A DNA stretch of 64,000 nt from Chryseobacterium oryzae (GCF_022811665.1 NZ_CP094529.1:1-64000); one strand, 5' to 3'; numbered from the stretch's first letter, positions 1 through 9,423 are shown. Numbers and translations are program-made. The notes: generated from the letters alone by a model not told the origin.

Positions 1-557
1 GAATCTGCAAGAATTCTTTCTTCATCTACAAAGCTAAGCAAAGGATTGCTGCTTAAGTCTTCCTCTTCATCAATCTCATTAAGTTCATTATTGAATGCTG
101 CTTCTTCCTCCAAATGATCAGAAATTTCATCGGATACAAAATTCGGTGCTGCTTCCGGAGCATTTTCTTCAACAAAATTTACAAGTTCTTCATGAAGATC
201 GCTTTCTATAATTTCATTAATCTGATGATTGAAAATTGCCTGCTCTTCTTTTGGTTCGGAATGAACTTCTTCTTCCGAATAATTGCTGCCTATTTCGTTC
301 AACTCATTGTTGAAAATAGCTTCTTCTTCTAGTTCTTCATTAGGATTGAAGTAATTTTGCTGTTGAAAAGCCGGAATATTGCCTAAATTTTCCAGATTTT
401 TATTGAGAAGTTTTAAAAAAGAAATCTTTTCTGCAAGATCGTCTGCAAGACCGTGCTTAGAAATCAGTTCGTCTACATTATTTATTCCGTTAAGATTTTG
501 AATGATAATCTGGGATTCGGAAAAAATTTTATCCTTTAAATCTTGAATGTTCTGCAT
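1..557 (-). CDS. Glu/Asn-rich protein with three 13-residue repeats (partial)
   Basis: The start codon is at 555-557 and the frame runs leftward off the window, so about 185 residues are seen and the C-terminus is missing. It begins MQNIQDLKDKIFSES. The first 80 residues or so look helical, and no signal peptide or membrane segment is visible. Three near-identical units follow: EEEAIFNNELNEI, EEQAIFNHQINEI and EEEAAFNNELNEI, set in acidic linkers. It diverges from tdk across 60 bp. I do not recognise the family. The repeats may be short docking motifs, which is inference. The ORF is long and has normal codon use, so it is probably a real gene. Confidence 0.75.
   Translation of the reverse strand, partial: MQNIQDLKDKIFSESQIIIQNLNGINNVDELISKHGLADDLAEKISFLKLLNKNLENLGNIPAFQQQNYFNPNEELEEEAIFNNELNEIGSNYSEEEVHSEPKEEQAIFNHQINEIIESDLHEELVNFVEENAPEAAPNFVSDEISDHLEEEAAFNNELNEIDEEEDLSSNPLLSFVDEERILAD
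72..329 (-). repeat. Three in-frame 39-nt protein repeats
   Basis: Units lie at 291-329, 210-248 and 72-110 on the minus strand. All are in frame and encode EE(E/Q)A(I/A)FN(N/H)(E/Q)(L/I)NEI. They start 27 and 46 codons apart, so this is an interspersed motif and not a perfect tandem repeat. Confidence 0.8.
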
Positions 558-580
558 CGTAGATTCTTATTAAAATTGCT

Positions 581-588
581 TACTTTTG
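581..588 (+). promoter_or_regulatory. -7 element for tdk
   Basis: TACTTTTG matches the Bacteroidota -7 consensus TAnnTTTG. It lies 29 bp before the tdk ATG, inside the 60-bp divergent gap. No clear -33 TTG is seen at the usual distance. Confidence 0.5.
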
Positions 589-617
589 ATATTAAAATAT
601 TACGGCTAATTTAACAA

Positions 618-1202
618 ATGTTTTTAGAAAATACAATTAATCATTCCAAACAGAGCGGTTGGATGGAAGTTATTTGTGGCTCAATGTTTTCCGGAAAAAC
701 TGAAGAGCTCATTCGGAGGCTGAGAAGAGCAGAAATGGCAGGACAGAATGTGGAGATTTTTAAACCAAAAATTGATGTGCGTTACTCGGAAGATGATGTA
801 ATTTCTCATAATCAAACCAAAATACGGAGTACACCGGTAGAAAATCCCAACGAAATTCTTCTTTTGGCTTCCAATTGTGATGTAGTGGGAATAGATGAAG
901 CTCAGTTTTTCGACGAAAGCATTGTAGATGTAGCCAATCAACTGGCAAATAACGGAATACGTGTAGTTATTGCAGGATTGGATATGGATTTCTTAGGAAG
1001 ACCTTTCGGACCCATGCCTAATCTGATGGCAACCGCAGAATATGTAACTAAAGTGCATGCAATTTGTAGAAGAACAGGAAATCTCGCCAATTATTCTATG
1101 AGAACTTCTTCGGGTAAAGATCTTGTAGAGCTCGGAGAAACAGAAGCTTACGATGCTGTGAGCAGAAGAGTTTTTGTAGATGAAGTTTTAAACAAAAAAT
1201 AA
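618..1202 (+). CDS. tdk: Thymidine kinase, type II
   Basis: It phosphorylates thymidine to dTMP with ATP in the salvage pathway, in the cytoplasm. The 194 residues match the family length. The P-loop GSMFSGKT is at residues 21-28 and the Walker B/catalytic segment DEAQFF is at 93-98. The zinc ribbon at the C-terminal end is eroded: the first pair reads CRRT, not CxxC, and the usual later CxxC/H region reads VSRRVF, so most metal ligands are missing. This may be normal for flavobacterial homologues. The start at 618 gives a 15-residue extension before the conserved MEVICG. An internal ATG at 663 is possible but less likely given the upstream promoter. Confidence 0.95.
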   Translation: MFLENTINHSKQSGWMEVICGSMFSGKTEELIRRLRRAEMAGQNVEIFKPKIDVRYSEDDVISHNQTKIRSTPVENPNEILLLASNCDVVGIDEAQFFDESIVDVANQLANNGIRVVIAGLDMDFLGRPFGPMPNLMATAEYVTKVHAICRRTGNLANYSMRTSSGKDLVELGETEAYDAVSRRVFVDEVLNKK

Positions 1203-1272
1203 TATTTGTAAAAACCGTATTTCTTTAGAAATTGAGAAGCCTATATTTTAATTTATGAAGGGAAAGATATAA

Positions 1273-3720
1273 ATGAATTATACAGCACATCAAATCGCAG
1301 AAATTTCCAATGCAAAAGTTATTGGAAACGAAAGTTTATTAATTAAAAACATTGCTTTTGACAGCAGAATTATATATTCAACAAAAAATACTGCTTTCAT
1401 TGCCATCAATACTCATAAAAATTCTGGTGAAAAGTTCATTGAATCTGCCATCGACAGAGGTATAAAAGTGATTATTTCTGAGCATCATTTCCCACAATTT
1501 GAGAATATCACCTGGATAATTGTTGAAAATTCGGTGGAATTTCTTCAAAAATTAGCCAAATATCATTTCGAAAATGCTCATCTAAAATCGGTAGGAATTA
1601 CAGGCAGTAACGGAAAAACCATTTTAAAAGAATGGCTCTATCAATGTCTGTGGAATGAATTTTCAACTGTAAAAAGCCCTAAAAGCTTCAACTCTCAAAT
1701 CGGGTTGCCGCTTTCTCTTCTTCAAATTAACGATTCTCACCAGCTCGGAATTTTTGAAGTGGGAATTTCCAAACCTCATGAAATGGAAAAATTGGAAAAT
1801 ATTTTCCATCCCCAGATTGGTTTGCTTACCCATATAGGAACTGCACATCTTGCCAATTTTAATTCGGAAGAGGAGCTTATAGATGAGAAAATACAACTTT
1901 TTAAACATTCTGAAGTCATTATCTATAACGGCGATAATGAGTTGGTTTCTAAAAAGATAAAAGAAATATATTCAAGTAAAAAATTAATATCATACGGATT
2001 TAAAAACTTGAATAATGTTCATTATAAAAATGGAATTTCCAAAAATGAAGATGTTGTAATACAATATTTTGATGAGGAAATCTCTTTCCCGGTCCATCAG
2101 ATAGATGAAGCTACTCTGTCCAATGCTTTGGCTCTGGTAACTGTTTTGAAAGAACTCGGACTTGATAATAAAAAAATAGTAGAAAAAATTAATGCCCTGA
2201 AAGCTGTTGAGATGAGACTTGAAGCGATTGAGGGAGTTAAAAAGAATATTATTATTAATGATTCGTTCAACCTAGATTTGGATTCGCTGAAAACAGCTTT
2301 GCAATTTCTGAATGAATATAGAAAGCCAAAAAAATCTCTTGTTTTAACGGATATTATTGGAGTGAATGCCAATGCTAATGAGCTTTACGAAGAGGTTGCC
2401 GATTTGGTAAATGACCAAAACTTCGATTGTGTATTTTTAATCGGCAATGAAATAAGCGAATTTCATAAACTTTTCAAAGCTAGAACTTTCACTTTTATTA
2501 ATACTCAGGAACTTATTGATAGTAAGTATCTTAATGATCTTGAAAATCAAATTATTCTTCTGAAAGGTGCACGAAAATTTGAAATTGAAAGAATAAAAGA
2601 TATTCTGGAACTCCGTAAGCATGATACGGTTTTGGAAATCAACCTCAACGCTCTTCTTCATAATATTAATTATCATAAATCTCTGCTGAAAACATCTACT
2701 AAGATGATGGCAATGGTAAAGGCAAATTCTTATGGATTAGGAAGTTATGAGATTTCAGAGTTTCTTCAGCATCATCATATTGATTATCTGGGTGTTGCTT
2801 TTGTAGATGAAGGAGTAGAACTTAGAAAAAAAGGAATTACCGTTCCTATTATCGTTATGAACCCTGAACAGCACAGTTATGAAACGGTAATAGAATACAA
2901 TTTGGAACCAGAAATTTATAGTTTCAGAGTTTTAGAGTTGTTTTATGAAGCAGTTCAGAAATCCGGCTACGATAAAAAATATCCTGTCCATATTAAACTG
3001 GAAACAGGAATGCATCGCCTTGGTTTTAAAAAATTTGAACTCGATGAATTAAGTAATACTTTAATTAATACAAATTTAAAAGTTCAAAGTATTTTCAGTC
3101 ATTTATCGTCTTCTGATGTACCCAATGAGAAAGATTTTACTTTACATCAACTGGAAGTTTTTGAGGAAAATTCGAACTATTTAATAAATAAACTTGGATA
3201 TAAGCCTATTAGACATATTCTTAATTCTTCAGGAATCACCAATTATACAGATTATCAATACGATATGGTGAGAATTGGTATAGGAATGCTTGGTGAATCA
3301 TCCAACCCCGAGATACAGAAACAACTACGTTCGGTAGTAAGTTTTAAGACAGTTATTTCTCAGATTTCTTTGGTAGAAAACGGAGAATCTGTTGGTTATA
3401 GCAGAAAATTTAAGACAGATCATCCTACCAAAATTGCGACCATACCTGTAGGATATGCAGATGGAATCCCACGTTTAATAGGAAATATGGCAGGAAATGT
3501 AGGCATTCATAAAGTATTAGCTCCTATTGTAGGAAATGTATGTATGGATATGATGATGATTAATATAGATCATATCAACACTGTTAAAGAAGGAGATTCT
3601 GTAACCATTTTTAATGCAAAACCATCGCTTAAAGAGTTTGCAGAGTATTGCAAAACCATCACTTATGAAGTTTTAACATCTATTTCACCTCGTGTGAAAA
3701 GGATTTATATAAAAGATTAA
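1273..3720 (+). CDS. murF-alr: Bifunctional MurF ligase / alanine racemase
   Basis: The fused enzyme makes D-alanine from L-alanine and adds D-Ala-D-Ala to UDP-MurNAc-tripeptide, two linked cytoplasmic steps of peptidoglycan precursor synthesis. The N-terminal half (about 1-450) is a Mur ligase with ATP-binding GSNGKT at 111-116. The C-terminal half (about 455-815) is a fold-III PLP racemase with the PLP lysine K483 in VKANSYGLG and the catalytic tyrosine Y709 in GYSRKF. Both active sites appear intact. The 815-residue length and domain order match the fusion known in Bacteroidota. The next gene starts 4 bp after the stop, suggesting co-transcription. Confidence 0.96.
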   Translation: MNYTAHQIAEISNAKVIGNESLLIKNIAFDSRIIYSTKNTAFIAINTHKNSGEKFIESAIDRGIKVIISEHHFPQFENITWIIVENSVEFLQKLAKYHFENAHLKSVGITGSNGKTILKEWLYQCLWNEFSTVKSPKSFNSQIGLPLSLLQINDSHQLGIFEVGISKPHEMEKLENIFHPQIGLLTHIGTAHLANFNSEEELIDEKIQLFKHSEVIIYNGDNELVSKKIKEIYSSKKLISYGFKNLNNVHYKNGISKNEDVVIQYFDEEISFPVHQIDEATLSNALALVTVLKELGLDNKKIVEKINALKAVEMRLEAIEGVKKNIIINDSFNLDLDSLKTALQFLNEYRKPKKSLVLTDIIGVNANANELYEEVADLVNDQNFDCVFLIGNEISEFHKLFKARTFTFINTQELIDSKYLNDLENQIILLKGARKFEIERIKDILELRKHDTVLEINLNALLHNINYHKSLLKTSTKMMAMVKANSYGLGSYEISEFLQHHHIDYLGVAFVDEGVELRKKGITVPIIVMNPEQHSYETVIEYNLEPEIYSFRVLELFYEAVQKSGYDKKYPVHIKLETGMHRLGFKKFELDELSNTLINTNLKVQSIFSHLSSSDVPNEKDFTLHQLEVFEENSNYLINKLGYKPIRHILNSSGITNYTDYQYDMVRIGIGMLGESSNPEIQKQLRSVVSFKTVISQISLVENGESVGYSRKFKTDHPTKIATIPVGYADGIPRLIGNMAGNVGIHKVLAPIVGNVCMDMMMINIDHINTVKEGDSVTIFNAKPSLKEFAEYCKTITYEVLTSISPRVKRIYIKD

Positions 3721-3724
3721 ACGT

Positions 3725-5881
3725 ATGAGAAAAATTCTGACTTTAATTTTTCTGCTTTCATTAATTACGATTCATTCTCAGGTTAAAAAAAATCTGAAAA
3801 TACCTGCTAATCCTAAAATTGGTCTTTCTCTTGCGGGCGGCGGTGCAAAAGGTTTTTCTCATATTGGTGTTCTTAAAGTTTTAGACTCTCTTGGGGTAAA
3901 AGTAGACTACATATCCGGAACCAGCATGGGAGCTATTGTTGGAGGGTTGTATGCCGCCGGATATACCGGTAAAGATATCGAGAAAATTGTGATGAATACC
4001 GATTTCTACTCTCTCATCAGAGATCCTAAATCCAGAAAAGAAAGTACATTTTTTAACAAGTCTGTAGATAAATATTTATTTTCTATTCCTCTACAAAACG
4101 GTAAAATAACACTTCCATCATCCATTAGTTCTGGACAGAAAAATGTGTACTTGCTTAAAGAATTGTTTAAAAATGTATCTAATATTGACGATTTTTCTAA
4201 GCTCCCTATTCCGTTTATGTGTGTAGCAACTAATCTGGAAAGTGGAAATATGGAAATTTTTGAGAAAGGTGATCTCGTACAATCTATCATGGCAAGTTCT
4301 GCCTTTCCTTCCTTAATGGATCCCGTGAAAATTGGAGACAGTATTTATATTGATGGGGCAATGACGGTAAATTATCCATCAAAACCTCTTAAAGATAAAG
4401 GAATTGATATCGTTATTGGTGTAGATCTCAATCAGGATTTATCCAAACGTGAAGATTTGAACAATATTATCTCTATTCTAAACCAGATTATAGACTTCGG
4501 AATTAAAAAAGATACAAAAAGGCAATATAGATATACCGATATTAATATCAAGCCCAACCTTGATGGCATGACTTCCACTAGCTATGATGACAAGAAAAAA
4601 ATACTAGACAGTGGTTATGTTGAAGGGTTAAAATATACCGAAATACTTAACCAACTACCTAAAAGAAATTTTGAACGCCTAAGACAGACCGTAAATCCCG
4701 TATTTTCTAACGTCTATAAGATTGATAGTCTTTATATCGATGGAAGCCGTATTTACGGTAAAAACTATGTTTTAGGGAAAATGGGACTGCATCTCCCCTC
4801 TTTACAAACCTATGGAAACATTAATAAAGGCATAGATAAGCTTATTGCTACCAATAACTATCGTTTTATTAATTATGATATTGTTTCAGAAAATAATTCA
4901 AACTATCTTAAATTATATGTAAGTGAAGATGAAGCAAGACATTTTTTGAAAGTTGGCTTACATTATGATGAAATTTTTAAAACCGGATTGTTACTCAACT
5001 ATTCCGCAAAAAGATTATTGTTTAAAAACTCTAACCTTTCTTTTGATGTAATCGTAGGAGATAAACCCAGATATTATTTAAATTACTTTGTAGATAACGG
5101 TTATATTCCAGGATTTGGATTGTATTCTTCGGGCATGAGTTTCGATATAAAAGATGAAAGCAATTACAATAAAGAGAATTGGGACTGGCTAAGAAATGAA
5201 GTTTACATTCAGTCTACATGGAAAGATAAGTTTGCTATAGGAGGTGGTATAAGCCACGACTATTTTGTAGGTGAATCTAATACATTTGTGAAAAAATACA
5301 GCAGATTTATAAATCCTTATGTTTTTCTAAAAAGCGATACCCAAAATGATAAAGATTTTGCTACCCGAGGTATCTATATCAATGCAGAAGGTAAGGTGAT
5401 AGATCTCATGAAATCTGAAGTAGACAAAAGAATAGTTCAGGTACAAGCAGATATTAGAATAAATGTTCCGTTATCCAAACAATTTGCATTTAGACTTAAT
5501 TTATACGGAGGAATTACTATTGGCGAAAATACACCTGATTTTTACAGATACAGATTAGGAGGAATCTTCGAACAGAATATAGTTAATTTTAAATCATTTT
5601 CTGGTTTCTATTTCGCGCAGTTATCTTCTAATAATGTAGTTTTAATATCTAATGACTTACAGTTTAATTTCAATAAAAACTATTTCATTACGGGAAATTT
5701 TTCATTTGCCAATTTATCAGATGACATCAGTTTCGAAGATGCGGTAAAACTCAATTACAGTTCCGCTGGGATTACTGCCGGTTACAAATCACCATTCGGA
5801 CAGATAAAAATCAATTTTAGTCACTCACTCAAAAATAATCAAAAAGGTATATTCAGTGTAATTTTAGGACACTGGTTTTAA
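3725..5881 (+). CDS. Patatin-like phospholipase with C-terminal outer-membrane barrel
   Basis: A signal peptide (residues 1-19, ending HSQ) precedes a patatin domain at about 31-300. The domain shows the oxyanion loop GGGAKG at 38-43, nucleophile S67 in GTSMG and the catalytic aspartate D210 in DGA. The remainder (about 330-718) has a POTRA-like linker and alternating aromatic beta strands, and ends in a terminal Phe as outer-membrane barrels do. This is the layout of PlpD-type (type Vd) proteins. A lipid acyl hydrolase carried at the outer membrane is the likely role, and the substrate is unknown. It sits 4 bp after murF-alr and 4 bp before ybeY, so the three probably form an operon. Confidence 0.9.
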   Translation: MRKILTLIFLLSLITIHSQVKKNLKIPANPKIGLSLAGGGAKGFSHIGVLKVLDSLGVKVDYISGTSMGAIVGGLYAAGYTGKDIEKIVMNTDFYSLIRDPKSRKESTFFNKSVDKYLFSIPLQNGKITLPSSISSGQKNVYLLKELFKNVSNIDDFSKLPIPFMCVATNLESGNMEIFEKGDLVQSIMASSAFPSLMDPVKIGDSIYIDGAMTVNYPSKPLKDKGIDIVIGVDLNQDLSKREDLNNIISILNQIIDFGIKKDTKRQYRYTDINIKPNLDGMTSTSYDDKKKILDSGYVEGLKYTEILNQLPKRNFERLRQTVNPVFSNVYKIDSLYIDGSRIYGKNYVLGKMGLHLPSLQTYGNINKGIDKLIATNNYRFINYDIVSENNSNYLKLYVSEDEARHFLKVGLHYDEIFKTGLLLNYSAKRLLFKNSNLSFDVIVGDKPRYYLNYFVDNGYIPGFGLYSSGMSFDIKDESNYNKENWDWLRNEVYIQSTWKDKFAIGGGISHDYFVGESNTFVKKYSRFINPYVFLKSDTQNDKDFATRGIYINAEGKVIDLMKSEVDKRIVQVQADIRINVPLSKQFAFRLNLYGGITIGENTPDFYRYRLGGIFEQNIVNFKSFSGFYFAQLSSNNVVLISNDLQFNFNKNYFITGNFSFANLSDDISFEDAVKLNYSSAGITAGYKSPFGQIKINFSHSLKNNQKGIFSVILGHWF

Positions 5882-5884
5882 ACG

Positions 5885-6292
5885 ATGATACAGTATTTTT
5901 ACGAAGACATTACAGAAATTGTTAATGCAAATTATAAACAATGGCTGGAAGAAATAATTCTTGCAGAGCAAAAAAAACTAGGTGAAATTAATTACATATT
6001 CTGTAATGATGAATATTTGCTTAAAGTAAATCAAGACTATTTGCAGCACGATTACTTTACAGATATCATTACCTTCGACTATGTAAAGGGTAAAACCATT
6101 AGCGGTGATATTTTTGTATCTTTGCAGCGCATTTCCGACAACTCCTCTACTCTACTGAAAGATTATGAAGAAGAACTGAGGAGAGTTTTGGCTCATGGAA
6201 TTCTTCATCTTTGCGGTTATAAAGATAAAAAAGAAGAAGAAGAAAAGTTGATGCGGAGTAAAGAAGATTTTTATCTCGAAAAATATAAATAA
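5885..6292 (+). CDS. ybeY: Endoribonuclease YbeY
   Basis: A metal-dependent RNase of the UPF0054 family, acting in 16S rRNA 3' maturation and late 30S quality control. The 135 residues carry HGILHLCGYKDK, which corresponds to the metal site usually written HGxLHLxGYDH. The third histidine is replaced by lysine here, a form I recall as common in Bacteroidota. It is the last gene of the murF-alr/patatin/ybeY set, starting 4 bp after the barrel protein. Confidence 0.93.
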   Translation: MIQYFYEDITEIVNANYKQWLEEIILAEQKKLGEINYIFCNDEYLLKVNQDYLQHDYFTDIITFDYVKGKTISGDIFVSLQRISDNSSTLLKDYEEELRRVLAHGILHLCGYKDKKEEEEKLMRSKEDFYLEKYK

Positions 6293-6307
6293 TATTAACT
6301 GTGTTTT

Positions 6308-6425
6308 TTGGAGCTTCATCCCGCTTTCCGCACTCGCTATTTTCTTTTGCAAAGAAAATGAGCTCAAACAAATGCTACAATCGGGGCTAAAAACCCTGCA
6401 CAAGCACATTCCTGCTTGTAAATTA
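6308..6425. repeat. Intergenic repeat-like element with central hairpin
   Basis: Between ybeY and mnmG lies a stretch of higher GC than its surroundings. It opens with GGAGCTTCATCCCGCTTTCC, contains a perfect 9-bp hairpin (6339-6347 with 6351-6359, loop TGC), and continues with GAGCTCAAACAAATGC and ATCGGGGCTAAAAA. From memory, sequences of this pattern recur in intergenic regions of Chryseobacterium and relatives. Only one copy lies in this window, so repetition cannot be shown here. Confidence 0.5.
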
Positions 6426-6429
6426 CTAC

Positions 6430-6449
6430 AATGTTTCACGTGAAACATT
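6430..6449. other. parS centromere site 1
   Basis: A perfect 20-bp palindrome, AATGTTTCACGTGAAACATT, whose 16-bp core TGTTTCACGTGAAACA (6432-6447) is identical to the conserved bacterial parS site bound by ParB. It lies 43 bp before the mnmG start codon. ParB loading here would help segregate the origin region. No parA or parB gene is in the window. Confidence 0.93.
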
Positions 6450-6492
6450 TATAAAAAAATATAAAATTCAAGGCTTAAAATAAGCAATAAAT

Positions 6493-8355
6493 ATGATTTC
6501 AGAGATATATGATGTAATCGTTGTGGGTGCCGGTCACGCAGGATGTGAGGCAGCTGCAGCAGCCGCTAATCTAGGTTCTAAAACTTTATTGGTAACAATG
6601 AATATGCAGACCATAGGACAGATGAGCTGTAACCCAGCAATGGGAGGTATTGCAAAAGGGCAAATTGTAAGAGAAATCGATGCAATGGGTGGTTACTCCG
6701 GTATTGTTGCAGATAAATCTGCCATACAGTTTAAGATGCTTAACCTATCCAAAGGTCCTGCAATGTGGTCTCCAAGAACACAAAATGACAGAATGTTATT
6801 TGCCGAAGAATGGCGTTTAGCGTTAGAAAACACTCCAAATCTTGACTTTTTTCAGGATATGGTAAAGCAGCTTATTATAGAAAATGGAAAGGCAGCGGGA
6901 GTCGTAACTTCATTAGGAATTGAAATAAGATCCAAATCTGTAGTTCTTACCAACGGTACTTTCCTAAATGGTTTAATTCACGTAGGAGATAAACAGCTAG
7001 GCGGTGGAAGAATGGGTGAACCTAGAGCTTTCGGAATTACCGAACAATTGGTTTCTTTAGGTTTCGAAGCTGGTAGAATGAAGACAGGAACTCCTCCAAG
7101 AGTAGATGGAAGAAGCCTGGATTACTCTAAAATGGAAGAGCAGAAAGGTGATGAAAATCCTCAAAAATTCAGCTATTTAGATACTCCTAAATTAACCAAG
7201 CAGTTAAGCTGCCATATCGTTTATACTAATGAAACGGTACATGATATTTTACGTGAAGGGTTTGACAGAAGTCCAATGTTTAATGGTACAATCCAAAGTT
7301 TAGGACCAAGATACTGCCCAAGTATCGAAGATAAAATAAACCGTTTTGCAGAACGTAACAGACACCAGCTTTTTGTAGAACCTGAAGGATGGAAAACCGT
7401 AGAAATTTATGTAAACGGATTCAGTTCTTCTCTTCCGGAAGATGTACAGATAAAAGCAATGAAACACATTCCGGGCTTTGAAAACGTAAAAGTTTTCCGT
7501 CCTGGTTATGCTATTGAATATGACTACTTCCCTCCTACTCAGCTAAAGCATACTTTGGAAACAAAATTGGTTGATCATTTATATTTTGCAGGACAAATAA
7601 ACGGAACTACAGGATATGAAGAAGCAGCTGGACAGGGTTTAATTGCAGGGATTAACGCTCATAATAAAGTTAAAGACAAAGAAGAATTCATCCTAAGCAG
7701 AGATGAAGCTTATATAGGCGTTCTGGTTGATGATTTAATTACCAAAGGTACTGAAGAACCTTACAGAATGTTCACTTCAAGAGCAGAATACAGACTTCTT
7801 TTAAGACAGGATAATGCAGATATCAGATTAACTGAAAAAGCATTTCAACTGGGATTAGCAAAAGACGAAAGACTCAAAAAAGTGGAACAAAAAATAGAAA
7901 AAAGTCAGGAACTTGAAACTTTTTTACGTGAAACTTCTTTAAAACCTGGTATAATAAATCCTATTTTAGAAAGCATTGAAAGCAATCCTGTAGATCAGGC
8001 TTACAGAGCATCACAGTTTCTTACAAGACCCAATATTACCTTAGATAAACTGGATGAAATCGATGTAATTAGAGAATTTTCTTCTCAATTTGATGATGAA
8101 GTTAGAGAACAGGCCGAAGTAAATATCAAGTATAAAGGTTATATAGAAAAGGAAAAAGAAAATGTTGCAAAGCTTAACCGCTTAGAAAATGTAAAAATAC
8201 CGGAAGATTTTGATTATTTAAAAATTTCAAGTTTATCTGCCGAAGCAAAACAAAAAATGAATAATGTAAGACCAAAAACTGTTGCTCAAGCCGGAAGAAT
8301 AAGTGGTGTTTCTCCTGCAGACATCAATGTTTTATTGGTTTATTTAGCTAAATAA
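6493..8355 (+). CDS. mnmG: tRNA uridine-5-carboxymethylaminomethyl modification enzyme MnmG (GidA)
   Basis: With MnmE it adds the carboxymethylaminomethyl group to U34 of certain tRNAs. The 620 residues equal the family length. The FAD-binding Rossmann motif [10 protein letters not shown] is at residues 12-21, followed by the conserved blocks [19 protein letters not shown] and GEPRAFG. The C-terminal helical domain is complete. The gene is bracketed by parS sites, one 43 bp upstream and one 6 bp beyond the stop codon. mnmG often lies near chromosome origins, which agrees with these sites. Confidence 0.98.
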   Translation: MISEIYDVIVVGAGHAGCEAAAAAANLGSKTLLVTMNMQTIGQMSCNPAMGGIAKGQIVREIDAMGGYSGIVADKSAIQFKMLNLSKGPAMWSPRTQNDRMLFAEEWRLALENTPNLDFFQDMVKQLIIENGKAAGVVTSLGIEIRSKSVVLTNGTFLNGLIHVGDKQLGGGRMGEPRAFGITEQLVSLGFEAGRMKTGTPPRVDGRSLDYSKMEEQKGDENPQKFSYLDTPKLTKQLSCHIVYTNETVHDILREGFDRSPMFNGTIQSLGPRYCPSIEDKINRFAERNRHQLFVEPEGWKTVEIYVNGFSSSLPEDVQIKAMKHIPGFENVKVFRPGYAIEYDYFPPTQLKHTLETKLVDHLYFAGQINGTTGYEEAAGQGLIAGINAHNKVKDKEEFILSRDEAYIGVLVDDLITKGTEEPYRMFTSRAEYRLLLRQDNADIRLTEKAFQLGLAKDERLKKVEQKIEKSQELETFLRETSLKPGIINPILESIESNPVDQAYRASQFLTRPNITLDKLDEIDVIREFSSQFDDEVREQAEVNIKYKGYIEKEKENVAKLNRLENVKIPEDFDYLKISSLSAEAKQKMNNVRPKTVAQAGRISGVSPADINVLLVYLAK

Positions 8356-8361
8356 AAATAT

Positions 8362-8379
8362 ATGTTTCACGTGAAACAT
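8362..8379. other. parS centromere site 2
   Basis: A second perfect copy of TGTTTCACGTGAAACA (8363-8378), extended to an 18-bp palindrome. It starts 6 bp after the mnmG stop and precedes the mnmG terminator hairpin. The two parS copies are about 1.9 kb apart. Confidence 0.93.
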
Positions 8380-8382
8380 TAT

Positions 8383-8417
8383 AAAGAACAATGACAATTA
8401 ACATTGTTCTTTTTGTT
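8383..8417 (+). terminator. Terminator of mnmG
   Basis: An 11-bp stem, AAAGAACAATG (8383-8393) with CATTGTTCTTT (8402-8412), has an 8-nt loop and ends in a T-rich tail. It follows mnmG and the second parS site. Confidence 0.85.
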
Positions 8418-8433
8418 TAAAATATAATTTATA

Positions 8434-9255
8434 ATGAAAATAAAAGACCATTTTCTTACTCAGGAAGAATTTGAAATTATAGAAACAGATACAAAAGGAG
8501 TTTTCAAAACCTTCCCTATTCCATCTAATATTTCAAGATATTATGAGAGTGAAGATTATATTTCTCATCATCAGGATTCTGGAAGTTTAAAAGAAAAATT
8601 GTATAAGTTTTTGCAATCATTTAATCTAAAATACAAAAGAAATATTCTTTCAGAGCGTATAAAAAAAGGTTCAAAAGTTTTGGATTATGGTTGCGGAGCA
8701 GGCGAATTTGTAAAATTTATAGAAAATAATTTTGAAACTTTCGGATTCGAGCCCAACGATGACGCAAGAAAATCTGCGGAAAATAAAATTTCAAAAGCTA
8801 AAATTTTAAACGATTTGGATGTTATTGAAAATAATACATTAGATGCAATAACCCTGTGGCATGTTTTTGAGCATATAGAAAATCAGGAAGAAATGCTGGA
8901 TATTTTTAATAAGAAGTTAAAAGAGAAAGGACTTCTGATAATAGCTGTTCCCAATCCTACTTCTTATGATGCCAAACATTATAAAGAATATTGGGCAGCT
9001 TATGATGTACCAAGACACATCTATCATTTTTCTAAAAATGGTATGGAAAATCTAATTTCAAAAAAATCAAACTGGAAACTCAGAAAAATAAAGCCATTGA
9101 TACTAGATTCATTTTATATCTCGATGTTAAGCGAAAAATATAAAAAATCACCTCTTTTTTGGCTAAAAGCAATAGTTCACGGAACGATTTCTAACGTAAA
9201 AGCATTATTTTCGAATGAATTTTCTAGTTTGATATATATTATCGAAAAAAAGTAG
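8434..9255 (+). CDS. Class I SAM-dependent methyltransferase
   Basis: This 273-residue protein has SAM-binding motif I at about residues 88-96 (VLDYGCGAG), the acidic end of strand 2 at GFEP, and WHVFEHIE as motif IV/post-I, typical of Methyltransf_13/23-type enzymes. The first 80 residues are family-specific. No membrane segment is clear, although the C-terminus is hydrophobic and basic. The substrate cannot be told from sequence. It stands alone between the mnmG terminator and the convergent pgk. Confidence 0.8.
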   Translation: MKIKDHFLTQEEFEIIETDTKGVFKTFPIPSNISRYYESEDYISHHQDSGSLKEKLYKFLQSFNLKYKRNILSERIKKGSKVLDYGCGAGEFVKFIENNFETFGFEPNDDARKSAENKISKAKILNDLDVIENNTLDAITLWHVFEHIENQEEMLDIFNKKLKEKGLLIIAVPNPTSYDAKHYKEYWAAYDVPRHIYHFSKNGMENLISKKSNWKLRKIKPLILDSFYISMLSEKYKKSPLFWLKAIVHGTISNVKALFSNEFSSLIYIIEKK

Positions 9256-9423
9256 AAAATCGATTTTTGATACAATTCTGAAAGCCAATTTTTAGTCATT
9301 TTGTTCAAAACTTGTCAGTAAATTTAAAATTATTAAAAAATTAAACTTTTTTGGATTTCAATTAAAACTGCTGAGAATCGTTTAAAAATTTTTTCCTGAA
9401 ACTTATTCAGATATAGACAAAAT

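Noticed and set aside
7920..7935. Third parS-like site within mnmG (TTTTTTACGTGAAACT)
   Set aside because: Three mismatches from parS, not palindromic, and fully explained as coding sequence.
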